From Isoetes taiwanensis (taxonomy: Eukaryota; Streptophyta; Lycopodiopsida; Isoetales; Isoetaceae): 64,000 nt of DNA. The notes under the pieces are model-generated. The model ran no database searches and was not told where the DNA came from. It saw only the letters and a list, made by a program, of their open reading frames with translations. A program made the position numbers and the translations under genes. The stretch covers positions 8,604,563-8,668,562 of the forward strand of contig JAJEKV010000020.1 of assembly GCA_021234155.1 (NCBI GenBank), given 5' to 3'. Of the stretch, positions 23,506 to 33,723 are shown piece after piece; positions within the stretch are counted from its first letter, which is position 1, and every line of letters starts with the position of its first letter.

Positions 23506-24700
23506 AGAATCTTTTAGATTGATCTAAAAGATCTCTATTGGCTAAATAAGCAGCAACTTGAAGATCTTCTCCCCAAAATCTGAGATTCATATGTTTATGT
23601 GCAAGCATGGATCTCACGAGATTTTGGAGGGACCTGTGTTTTCTTTCGGTGACCCCATTTTGGGAGTGTGTATAAGGGACAGTTATCTGCCTGTGTATGC
23701 CATGATCATGACAAAAAGCATCAAATTCTGAATTAACATATTCTGTTCCATTGTCAGTATGAAGAGCTTTAACTTTGGTAGCTATATGAGGTTCTATAAA
23801 TGTAATAAACTCTTTGACATAGTGAAGTACCTGATTCTTGGTTTTGAGACAAAAGACCCATGTATACCTTGAGAAGTCATCAACAAGTATAAAGAAATAT
23901 GAAGCTCCTCCTAAGGATGTAGTCGGCATGTAACACAAATCTGAGTGTAAAAGTTCCAAGGGTTTTTGTGCACGAACTATTGCATGATGAGGATATGATG
24001 CATGAGTCTGCTTGTCCAAGTGACATGCCTCACATTCAATTGCATGAGAACGTAATTTTGGTATTCCATCAACCATGGATAAACGTGAGAGTTCACCAAG
24101 TGCCTGACCACCTATGTGACCATACCGAGCATGCCATAAAGAATCCTTTTGAATTTTTGCTGGAATTTCCAAAATTCCAGCAGAGGAATGCAAATGTAAT
24201 TCACCTTTACTAACAGATTGACATGAGTTACCATTGCCCAATGTAACTAGGACTGAATTATCCTCTTGTTCATTGACTAGTGCAGCAGAATTCCCTATGA
24301 CATGCTTTGATGCTCCAGAATCCATCATTAAATATGAAGAGATTACCTTGGACTCTTGGGGAGGTGTGGGACGTAACTCGGTCAGACCAATACTTGCATC
24401 ACACTGTTTGGAGAGAGCATCCAAATCAGTTGCGGCCATATTAAGATACTCATGTGAGAATAATGGTGATAAAATAGCTGGCCCATTAATAGCATGTGTA
24501 ACGATGGATGACGATGATGCCGAGGATTTTTTCTTGGAGTCGAGCCATTGCTTAAATTCTGGACATCGATTTCTGAAGTGCCCCTTCATGCCACATGCAT
24601 AACATGTAACAGTAGATTTATCTCTTGGAATTTTAGCAGAAGAAGATTTATTTGTTTGTGATTTGCTTCTGTGGCATCAAACATAGATATGGCCAAATTT
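23504..24700 (-). pseudogene. Copia-1, 5' half: zinc knuckle, protease, integrase
   Basis: Reading leftward: a CCHC zinc knuckle (CYACGMKGHFRNRC), the aspartic protease motif MMDSGASKHV, a shortened GAG-pre-integrase segment (LWHARYGHIG; part of the sequence between protease and this block is missing), the CHLDKQTHASYP finger region, and the integrase triad region LHSDLC...LHTDNGTEYV...GVTERKHRSLQN. The frame then runs AAYLANR into the 27-bp palindrome and stops at 23504. The missing continuation (VTPYEAFYAKK) is on the plus strand at 17877. A frameshift of one base lies between here and gag, at about 24600-24700. Confidence 0.93.
23506..23532. repeat. 27-bp inversion-junction repeat, right
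   Basis: Exact reverse complement of 17834-17860, itself nearly palindromic around CTTTTAGATTGATCTAAAAG. It falls between the AAYLANR codons and unrelated DNA. Confidence 0.85.
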
Positions 24701-25299
24701 AGCTGTGCCAAGTGAAGCTGAGTTTGTTGAATTTTGCTGGCTATCTCTAGTTCTTCTTGCACCAAGAGATTTTGGATCTCATTAAAAGAGACGAGAACTC
24801 CCTTTTGTGAGCAGGTTTTAACAGCTCCAATAATATTTTGAAACTTGTCACCAATATCTCTGAGTACAATAATGATGAGATCCTGCTCATTAATGTTGCC
24901 TCCTGCTCCAATAAGCTCTTGTTTGAGAGTTTTTAGTTCGGAAAGATAAGCAGTAACATTATCACAAGAATCAAGCCTTAGTTGCTCCATTTGCTCTTTA
25001 ACTAGAGACTGCTTACCAAGACCTGTAACAATGCATGAGGCTTTGAGATATTCCAATGCTTCTTGAAAGGTTTTACAACCCTGAAGTTGTCTTTTAATAT
25101 CTGGATTAACAAGGATTTTAAGATGATCTAATGCCTCTTCATCTTCTTCTGGTTGGGCTGCTGCATCCCAATCTTCTTTTAAAACTTTCTTCAATTTCAA
25201 AAGACCCAGATAGATCACAAAGAATTCACTCCATGTCTGGTAATTGGACCCATCCAGAATTGGATTAGTGCACAATTTGAACGGATCTATTCCTCCCAT
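24586..25299 (-). pseudogene. Copia-1 gag
   Basis: A 237-codon minus-strand ORF with the UBN2-type gag fold of plant Copia elements: LDGSNYQTWSEFFVIYLG, then KDWDAAA-like acidic linker, LKASCIVTGL, EQLRLDSCDNVTAYLSELKT, LIIIVLRDIGDKFQNI. It starts MGGIDPFKLC at 25299, about 340 bp inside the primer-binding site, and loses frame just before the zinc knuckle. Gag would form the element's cytoplasmic particle. No frameshift within the ORF itself. Confidence 0.9.
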
Positions 25300-25638
25300 G
25301 ATGGAAAGTCAATACTGTGATAAAGAATCCTCAAGATTTATAAGAAATCAAGTATAAAATAGACAGATAATATGAGCAGTAGTTACCGAATCAAGAATTT
25401 GAATCAGCATAAACAACTGATGAGATTTCTCCCTCTGCTTAGAAAAACGTCCTATAAATCAGTCTTGTGAAAAACCTAGTGAAAATCTCCTCCAAGACTC
25501 GCCAGATTGAATCAAAAAAGGGATCAATAGAATGGTGAAGCAAGGGCGAATCAGATCTGGAAGGCTTTTGCTGAGATTATAACACACGCACAAGATGGAG
25601 CAATGCGTCCTCCCTCTACAACTTTTACCTTGTAGTCC

Positions 25639-25653
25639 GGCTCTGATACCATA
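25639..25653 (-). promoter_or_regulatory. Copia-1 primer-binding site
   Basis: On the minus strand TATGGTATCAGAGCC lies two bases inside the LTR. TGGTATCAGAGC is the standard plant Copia site complementary to the 3' end of initiator-Met tRNA. Confidence 0.9.
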
Positions 25654-25655
25654 TT

Positions 25656-25853
25656 TGAATGTAAACCCTAAAAGGAACATGAGAGACGCACGTAAACGGC
25701 ACATGTATTGAGGGTTAATGTGATAAAAGCGAAAAGGAGAAAGTGTGACCTATATAGTCACATTAGGTCACATATGACACGTCACATTAGGTCAGTCACA
25801 TTAGGTCATATATGACACGTCATATTAGAGTAAAGTGTCATGTCTCTAATACA
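25656..25853 (-). repeat. Copia-1 5' LTR
   Basis: 198-bp LTR in reverse orientation, TGTATTAGAGACATGACAC to TTTACATTCA. It differs from the 19419-19615 copy at only a few positions, so the element is fairly young despite its rearrangement. No target-site duplication is evident when the outer flanks (gtgata and aataat) are compared. Confidence 0.92.
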
Positions 25854-26224
25854 TATCACTACTTGCCAGGACTTAATTTGCAATAATAATTCTCCCAGCA
25901 AGGAAGAGAGAGCCCTTGAGGAACTGGAGTTTCTATTGGCCGTGTTGACTAACAATTTTTTTTTACCCTGTTAACTAACTGTTGACAACAGCACACATCA
26001 TATATGCCATCACCTATGTGGAAACCTATTCGACCTGTATGGACGAAGAAGGTGGGCCGCACTAAGAGAGTAGAACCTAAGAAAAAAAAATTCTTCTTCA
26101 AAGCTTCTTTAGACTAAGAAACAAATCTTCTGCATCACTAAGAAACTCATGCCGCACCAACAAACACCTAAATCGTTAGATTATCACAACCCGAAAGTTT
26201 TCCTCACACAAGTTTTCCTAGCCT
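25854..26224. other. Unassigned
   Basis: No gene or repeat recognised between the Copia LTR and the palindrome cluster. Confidence 0.4.
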
Positions 26225-26700
26225 CGGTATAAATTTATACCGTCAAAAGCATCAGCCATGTTTTAGCCAGGCAAAATCATGTTATATCCATGGAGTGTCA
26301 AGTTATAACCGTAAATAAAGTTCCATTTACCAGAAATTTCTTGTTATAATGTATTGAGTTTATAACGAAATGTTTTCAAGAGAGCGTGGCATAAATTTAT
26401 ACCGTGACTTCCTTTATAAAAAAATTTGGTGTAAATTTATATTGCTCCCGACATTTTCATGTGGGGAGATGGTATAAACTTATACCGCTTGAGCTCTCCG
26501 GCGGTATAAATTTATACCACTCGAGTTCTTTCCTTGTATACTGCTTGAGCTCACGTGGTAGAAATTTGTATTGTTTGAGCTCATGCGGTATAAATTTATA
26601 CCGTTCAATAAATTCAATGTATCGCTTGAGCTCACTGTGTAAAAATTTATACCGTTGGTGCAATGCCTCCTGAGCTCCCGTTTCGTATAAATTTATACCG
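26225..26700. repeat. Palindrome cluster A (9 copies)
   Basis: Nine copies or close variants of CGGTATAAATTTATACCG begin near 26225, 26388, 26427, 26470, 26502, 26556, 26586, 26636 and 26683. Several are followed by 'tgagctc'. Spacing is irregular (30-54 bp apart from the first). The same palindrome recurs throughout 32.6-36.1 kb around the DUF7869 and methyltransferase genes, so this may be the left subterminal region of the same element, separated from it by the later LINE-B insertion. Confidence 0.85.
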
Positions 26701-26818
26701 TCCAATAATGTGGGGAACATTAAAGCTTACAAACTAAAACTGAAAAACACTTTTTATGAAACAACCATGTTGTATGATTACCTGGCCATAATCTGGTAAC
26801 CGAAAATGCATTTTGGAA

Positions 26819-27920
26819 TAGAATAGAATAGAATAGGGTTTTTAGCGTCCACGGAGACCAATTGGCCTATGGGACCCAAACAAAAGAGATCGCCAAAGCG
26901 ATTATTCGACAGATTAAAAACCCCGCCCGGCGCGGGTTTTCGAGGGAAAAACCTTTAGCAAGCATAAGCATGCTTTGGCACTGCATACAATTGCATAGGA
27001 CAGTTCAATACGGGCCCCGTAGGACACAAACGAGTCCGCATCCATAACCTCCTAGAGGTGTAACCCCAACAATCCCACCGATGTCAGAAGTCAATAATCG
27101 ATGCAACGGCCGGCCGTGCACTAGTAATCGAACATATCGCTTCGGATGTGGGCAAATGGCTGGATCCGAGGGTATGACATTCATCCTCAATCGCGCCACC
27201 GGTGGCAACACCGCAAAGCCTTTGTTCTCGTGGTTCCCGAGCCCAACGCCTCGTTTCAATGCGGAGGCGATGTGCACCCGCGGCGAATGGAAGCTATAAG
27301 TCTGGCTTTCTTCATGGGCAGCCGGGTGTACAAGTATTGGTGTGGGCCTCTTGTGAGCCTAGGATTGACTTGTTTGCCGATAGTGTGCCCGCCTTAACAT
27401 GCGTCGAGCCTCTCGCATCCCGAGCTTGCGAAGGAAAGTAGCATCTAGGTACGGTTTAAGTGCCTCGCGATCTTTGTTTGTCTGACGACTGGCTTGCCCT
27501 CACGACACCCCACCCCGAGAACCACCGAGCTTGCTTGTCTTTCCAAAGCGGGGATTTCAAAGTTGGGGACCCATCGCCGCGGGCCAAAGCAAGGTGGGGC
27601 AAGCGTGTATCAGCCATAGCGACCACCTTTTGGAAGTAAACGACATGGCGTTCCAATGCAGCCCGTTGAAGGGGTAGAAAGCCTATCTCCTGGAGTAGGA
27701 TCTGGTATGGAACTGTGGACTTCACCCCCAGGGGCCGTGCCAAGAAGGCCTTCTGCACCTGCTCGAGGTCATTCCAGGTGTTGAGGGATATCACCGGACC
27801 CCACACTTCTACCCCATACAAAAGGACCGGCTCAACCAAGGCCCGAAACAAATGTGACTGGTGGCCCCAGGCATACAACTCTGCTTTGTGGCTGTTGTTC
27901 TGCATGGCATAGCAACTATA
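26819..27920 (-). mobile_element. LINE-B element, copy 2, 5'-truncated
   Basis: Minus strand. The frame at 27905-27456 encodes YAWGHQSHLFRALVEPVLLY, GVEVWGPVISLNTWNDLEQV, QKAFLARPLGVKSTVPYQIL and LQEIGFLPLQRAALERHVVY, the intact version of the post-RT segment seen broken in the 14458-17045 copy. C-terminal pieces with GAIEDECHTL lie near 27200. The 3' end (tgggtcccataggccaattg, gtctccgtggacgc) is at about 26843, followed by an AGAAT-type microsatellite tail at 26819-26842. It is GC-rich against AT-rich flanks and 5'-truncated at about 27920. Confidence 0.85.
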
Positions 27921-29415
27921 AGGTGAAGCTCACATGTTGCCTGTTGTGACTCAAACAATACTAAGGTTAGCATGCGGGTATTGGTTCCATTGGTAGACAA
28001 TGCTGAGGAACATATGCTTTTCATAGTGAGGCAGAGGACAAGAATAGCTCTGGTGCAACATGTCAAATGATGACATGCATACTGAATTAGCCGCAGTGTA
28101 ACTTTATTCAAAATGTCAAATCTACCACATTTTTTACAATTTTGTTCAAAAATTTATAGTGATTTCAAAAACTTTGAGTGTAGTGCCTTTTTGTCGTTCT
28201 AGTGCACTTGACATTTTTTTCAATGTCTACTTTTTTTTAGTCTCTGAAATTGCTACTTATTTTCATATTAAACTAGGGGGCTAAAAGGGGGTATCAAACA
28301 ATTTTGCATGGAAGCTAAGTTGAATTAACCCCTCAAAAATAGTACCTAAAATATCCAAATTATCACACTTGTCACAAATTTACCTCGAAAAGGGACCTTT
28401 TTAAGGGAATTTTAGGGAATCTTTCAAACATTCCTTTTAAAGTGCGTTTGGAGCAAATAAGTGCGTTTCATTTTAAACATTGTTCCTCTTTTGATTTCAA
28501 CAATTTTGTGATGCATGCACACAAAAAGGTCTTGTATAGAATGGTGTATTCTCGGTGATGTCCTGCTTATTCCTGTGTTATTTACAATTTTTAGCCTCAA
28601 ATTCGGGCACTTGAATTTTTACAAATGCTTATCTATTTTAGTAATCCTCATTTTAAGTTCTTTTGTCTTCTTGATTGCACAAAGTGCTATAGAAAACTTT
28701 TGATGGTTATCCAATGCAAATGAGTTGAAGTTCTTATTTCTTATGTTTTTTCTAGAGTTTATTTTTAGTCCCTATAGAGTTCCTTGTATAGGTTCATAAG
28801 AAAGAGACAGTTTTTAGAATTTCCAATCAGTTCTTTTAAATTTTATGGTAACTATACCATGATAACTCAAATTAGTAGACTATTTTTGTGGATTTTTTTT
28901 ATCTCCTCTAGTCTTTCTCTAAATTCACACAATTTGTTCGAATCTATCGATCGAGATACACTTCTGAACTACCATACAGGTAGAAGGCCTCAACACAGGT
29001 AGAAGCTTCTATCTTTTTTTCCCTTGTACTAGTTCATGGAGCTAAAACTGTAAAAACTGTTTCTGGGGTTGGTCATGTAAATTACTCCATTCCAAACATG
29101 ATTTTTTCTTTGCAAATATCTCACATGTGCAGATATTAGGCGCGAATATTGTGACGAGCCTGCCAACCCGGGTTGATTGAATATAGCTTCTATGCAAAAA
29201 TATTTAATAGCTATTTTCAGCCTCCTAATTTGGATAAAAAATAGTTACTTATATGAAGTGTGGCAAAAAATAGGCAATGAAAAAAACAGCAAGGGTAGTA
29301 GAGTGATAAAGAAGTGATATATTCAGAGCTTGGGAAAATTTTACAAAATTATGAACAAAATTGTCAAAAATATAGCACATTTTGACAAGGCCTCATCACC
29401 TGCACTTTCTCCTGT
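27921..29415. other. Unassigned AT-rich DNA with one dispersed end-like motif
   Basis: No coding signal. At 28427-28485 there is a 'gaatctttcaaac...aaataagtgcgtttcatttta' motif, also present at 36503-36551 and 44129-44170 in the same orientation. This downstream DNA of the DUF7869 gene may hold its 3' UTR. Confidence 0.45.
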
Positions 29416-31160
29416 TCACATGTTTGAGTCATCGGAGAACCTACATTTTACAGCAATATCAGGATGCATGTCATCCTCAGACTCATTTAGTCCTTGATCA
29501 GTGGAGCCTTCATCCTCACCTTCACTCTCAAAACTGGATGTACTCGAACAATCTTCTTCCTCACTGTCTACAAGTGAGTCTTCATCATCATCTTTTTTGG
29601 CCATCTTTCTAGGTTGTTTATCTGATCCGTATGCCGACCTTATTAAAATTTGAGTGACCGCACGTAACTTATTAGCAGCAGTCAGAACAAAGTCATATGC
29701 AAGAACCTTTACTTCAGCTAGATCTATGATACTAGTGTTTGCTTTAGACTTTGCTCTCCTTCCCACTCCTGTTTTTACCATCTCCAAACTATAAATCCCA
29801 CTGAAAGCATTGGCAGCACTTGTTCTCATCCATTGCACTTTTAATTGAATGGGAATTCCATCCTCTCTTGTTACCTCCAATACTCTAGCCAGCCAGAATG
29901 GCTTCCCAGTTTCATCATCATCAGCTGGGACAGCAACAAGCATTCCTTTTTGAATCTCTGAGACAGAACCAGAAACCCGAGCAACTTGTTGTGCTGTGCA
30001 TCTGGGGCCAGTGTACATGACTCTGTCATTTTCATCTGAGCTAGGCATTAGCTGCACATGTTCTTCTTGATCCTCAACTTGCATAGGCATAGTTTGCCTA
30101 GATGGCCAGTTGAATGCAACAGGTCTTCGACCTTGTGACATAGCTTGTAACATGTCACGTTGCTGAGAAAAAAACTGAGGCCACCATGAAGTATCTGCCT
30201 CCTCAAAGTGATTAGAGCACGACTGAATACTGGTCTCAATGTAATCCAATGATTTGTTTGAGTCAAATGCTCTTCCCTCCTTTTTACTCTTTGTGATTTC
30301 TTTCAAGCTCTTTAGAGGTATTTGCTCTGCAGAGAGCATGGAAGTAGTCTCGGGGATGATGCGAATGAATCGAATACCAGCTGCTAGCTGCCACTGCAAA
30401 GATGTGGCATATTTCTTTCCTTGTAGGATGGTCTTGCCATCTGCAAGTGAGGATTTGATCTGATGCTGAAATGTAATGTTTCGTAAGGGCTGAATTGCAC
30501 ATTGACCCATCTGATTTCTTCGAAAAATCCATTCCTTGAAAGCATAAGTTTCTTTCAATATCTTGATTTCTGGGCGAGGATTGTAGGAGTCTTGGATAAC
30601 CTCAATCATTGCTGGAAGGCTAAGAGCTTTTTTTCGAGCAAGACGTTTAGAGAACCTACTGAACATCTGGTCAATTTGATCATGTGTATGACCAATAAGT
30701 AGCAAACCAATCTTCACCTTCTTGAAGATTTGTTTTTCAACTAGCATGGCACAGTAAGCAAACAATGCCTGATTCCTTTTCTCTCTCATCGTGTTGTCTA
30801 GCTGAAGGTAGAGAATTGGTGGTATATGCTCCAGACTGGAAAGAATCTTATTCAAACTTGTGATAGTGAGATTTGGATCAGCATGAATGTTTGGATAGTT
30901 CAAGAATGCCTTGCAAGGGAGCTTCCCATTAAAAACCATGGCACCAACAACATGCAGATGTATGAAATCTTCTTCAGGAGCATCCTTAGGCACATTGACA
31001 AAGTGAGGTAGAGTGGTCTTCTTCTGCTCCATTCCATCAATAACAACTGATATGTAGTTGAGTGGTTGTTCTAAAGCCTTCTTCCTGTGTTTTGTCAATT
31101 TTCTCCTTTCCAAAGATTGTTGTTCTCTGTGCTTGTTCAGTTTCTCTTTTAATGCATCTG
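29416..31160 (-). CDS. DUF7869-type protein, main exon (DDE-like core)
   Basis: A long minus-strand exon with 'ttttcatttcag' acceptor at about 31161 and stop at 29416. It has an RNase H/DDE-transposase-like pattern: VVIDGMEQKKTTLPH (Asp26 counted from Met at 31113), YLQLDNTMREKRN (Asp106) and LIGHTHDQIDQMFSRFSK (His142, His144, Asp145, Asp148). This is the signature I know from DUF7869 proteins; that they are transposon-derived is my inference. Residues about 345-425 (KGMLVAVPADDDETGKPFWL, ARVLEV, LKVQWM) look like a BAH/Tudor-like reader. The C-terminus is very acidic with Ser/Asp/Glu tracts. The exon itself is open for 565 codons, so this part has been conserved. Divergently transcribed from the methyltransferase-like gene. 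Confidence 0.78.
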
Positions 31161-31199
31161 AAATGAAAACATGTTCTAGACAAGAGTACGTTGTGGAAG

Positions 31200-32583
31200 C
31201 TTACTTTTAGTGTGAAGTATCCTTGCATTCTGATCTCTGAGCTTTTAGTTCAGAGCATGTAGCACAAACAGACATCCGGTGCTTTCTAGGAATAGACACA
31301 CGGGAAAATTCTTTTTTCTAGAGCACAGTGAAGTAAGAGTAGTATACATAGCGTTCTCCAGCCTCGACATACAAATCCTTATAATTATTGTAGACTTCAC
31401 GTTTCGTGAAGTTGTCACTCAAATCGTACATAGGGCTGTTAGGCAGTTCCTCGCAAGACTCCTTGAAGAAGCCTTCCATCCAGGAAACACATTGAAGCGC
31501 ATGAATTCTGGATATACTTCCTGAATATACTTCTGGATATTCTGGATATACTTCCTGAAGGATTCTTGTCAAGCCTTTTCTTAAGGTGGTGAAGCCGTCT
31601 GCTGCCTAAAGCATGAATCATTTCGAAGGCAAACGGTGTGGCCATCAGATGTGTAAGTAAACTTGTCACCATAATCTCGCCGAATATTGAAGGCTAAGTA
31701 GCCCCTTTGGTCTAACAACGTCGTTGAACTGTAGTTGTCTCGAATCAACCTTAATTCTTTTAGTCCAATCTTTAGCAAACAGCTTTGAAGACAACAATGC
31801 TTTGTATGTGTTGCCCTCAAGTGACCCTCATCCATTAGTTTCTTTCTCCTTTGTGATGTACAAGCTTTCTTGTGTAAGTTTCGCTTAAGATTTTCACTAG
31901 GAGGAGCTTTAAATTCGAACAGGGAGACTTGTGGCTGTGCTACATCATCATCTGAGAGAGCAGCCTGAGGTGTTTCTTCATCTGACACTGTAGGAATGGA
32001 CGACTGTGAGATTAGGCGTGGGATGATCTTGTGTGGAAGAGGTTTGCCTTTCTCTTGGAAAAAGAAGTGGAGGCTGGTGACGTAGTTGAGCAGCTCCAGA
32101 AGTCTCATAAAATACAAGAGTTGCATGGTGCTGACTGCTCCCACTAAAAGTGGCATCATGTAGTGTGATGGATGGTGATGGAGTGATCTGCGCCCAGGTA
32201 GGCTGTCTAAGCTGAACTAAGGGAGATGGACTAAAGTGAACAGGAGGAGGGAGTCTGAGCTCGTCTGGAGTGAAATAAATGGGTGGAGGAAGGTTGCGAT
32301 GTTCTGTGGGTTCTGGTGGAGTAAAATGCATAGGTGGTGGTAAACGATGCACAGGAGCTGGAGGTGGTGGTGTGAACTGCACTAATGGTGAAAGCCGACG
32401 TGTACGAACCGGAGGGCTAGGGCTTTGAGTATCAGAGTCAGAAGTTCCTTGGCTAACAACAACTTCTCTATTAGGATTTGTTTCCGTTGGCAGAGGAATG
32501 GGTGTGAAAACCATGGGAGGATGTAGCCGACGAGCAGGACGTGGTGGCTCGGACGCTCTCTTCTCTCCAGCCATAGTGAGCAC
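31200..32583 (-). pseudogene. DUF7869 gene, N-terminal exons
   Basis: Start ATG at 32583 or 32574 (MAGEKRASEPPRPARR). A Pro-rich region follows with five loose repeats of L(H/P/S)PP(M/I/V)xFTP at 32525-32220, then in shifted frames an acidic Ser-rich linker, a basic KKACTSQRRKK stretch and the domain start CLQSCLLKIGLKELRLI...LDQRGYL. Further exons give FEMIHALGSRRLHHLKKR, CVSWMEGFFKESCEELPNSP, TKREVYNNYKDLY and YVYYSYFTVL. A TAG at 31318-31320 interrupts this where related proteins have Trp, after which KKEFSRVSIPRKHRMSVCATC continues. A splice junction to the exon at 31160 is not cleanly in frame. Several exon limits are uncertain; the copy is probably inactive. Confidence 0.7.
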
Positions 32584-32766
32584 TTAGACACAGATGGTAT
32601 AAATTTATACTGGATGGTTTAAATTTATATAGAGCAAAAGCACAAGAGACAAAGTGTGGTATAAATTTATACAGAGAGCGTATAAATTTATACAGTCGTA
32701 GTGTGAAATCAAACAGGGATGGTATGAATTTATACGAAAACTTCAGAACACCGTATAAGAAATGTT
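32584..32766. promoter_or_regulatory. Shared divergent promoter with 5 palindromes
   Basis: The 183 bp between the divergent start codons hold five copies or variants of the GGTATAAATTTATACC palindrome (at about 32596, 32616, 32658, 32679 and 32721). Because the palindrome contains TATAAATTTATA it can act as a TATA box in both directions. The clustering suggests binding by a dimeric protein, possibly encoded by the element (inference). Confidence 0.6.
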
Positions 32767-33681
32767 ATGGACAGATTCTATACGGAAGAGCACATGGCAG
32801 TAATAGGCGAACTCATTATCTATATATGCTGCTTGGCTCAAAGGCGCTCGCGATCCGCCTTATATACTCGCCTCTCTTTGCGACTTCCAGCAGCTATAAG
32901 CATCTTCATACGGACATGGACACGTAAGTTTCTAACCCGTACCATTTTATTTCTACATTTCTTTTACTAGCTTAAATATTCTCTCGTTATTGGTCTTTCG
33001 GTATAAATTTATACCGAGGCTGAACTCCATTGGTATAAATCTATATCGAGTCTGAACTCTATCGGTATAAATTTATACCGAGGAGGTCTCTCGGTATAGA
33101 TTTATACCGCGGAGAACTCACACGGTATAAATTTAAACCAAGAGGAGAGAGCCTTGGAAATCTGTATAAAATCATACAGTTTCCAAAACTTTACAGTGTT
33201 TTAGGTGTAAAAGAGAGAAAAGTGTAAAACAACACCTCATAGAGGTTTACTAAGACATCATTTTTAGTACTTAATTACAAAAGAAAATAGAGGTAAACCA
33301 ATCTTTTGCGACGTTTTAGCCAGTGTTTTACGCATTTTTAGCACAAAGATAACCTTTAAAGGCAAAGGTCAACAGTCAGCTCCTATGAACTCAGGGATGT
33401 TACGTGGTACGTCCACAGGGGAGCTAGGGATCGCTACCCCACTGATGCGTACCTGTACGTTTGCAACAAGACAGGAAGGGGGAAGTTCAAGGCTGAGGAC
33501 TAGTACCCTGCTGGAGAAATGACAAGTCTGACGGCCACAGATAATGAAGACGAGATATTAATGAATTGCATAAACGATGAAGGTGATGTCCAGTACTTTC
33601 TGAGCAGCACAATGTTCAGAATAAGCATGTGCAAGCCAAAGGATGTTAATGAATATATTTCAGAGAACAACAAACTTGGCT
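32767..33681 (+). pseudogene. Methyltransferase-like gene, exons 1-2
   Basis: Exon 1 starts ATG at 32767 (MDRFYTEEHMAVIGELIIYI) and ends at an excellent donor, gacac|gtaagt, at about 32919. The intron to about 33375 carries the 33.0-kb palindrome array. Exon 2 runs from the acceptor 'tcaacag|tcagc' to 'ggctac|gtgagt' at 33681 and encodes YELRDVTWYVHRGARDRYPT, LYVCNKTGRGKFKAED and YFLSSTMFRISMCKPKDVNE. A TAG at 33501-33503 breaks it after KAED, again plausibly an old Trp codon. I do not recognise this N-terminal domain. It reads like a compact beta-rich domain. Confidence 0.55.
32999..33140. repeat. Palindrome array B in intron 1 (5 copies, about 31 bp)
   Basis: Copies start at 32999, 33031, 33063, 33092 and 33123, spacing 32, 32, 29 and 31 bp, close to three helical turns. 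Spacers share 'aggctgaactc' and 'aggaggtctc'-like words. All lie within the first intron of the methyltransferase-like gene. Confidence 0.88.
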
Positions 33682-33723
33682 ACGTGAGTGTGATCCTCTC
33701 CCTTTTGTCTTTTATTCCTTTAC

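Noticed and set aside
24586-25299. An independent host gene for a UBN2-domain protein
   Set aside because: It lies between a Copia primer site and a protease-integrase gene, so it is gag.
29382-29612. Plus-strand ORF over the end of the DUF7869 gene
   Set aside because: Antisense shadow of the acidic, Ser/Asp-rich C-terminus.
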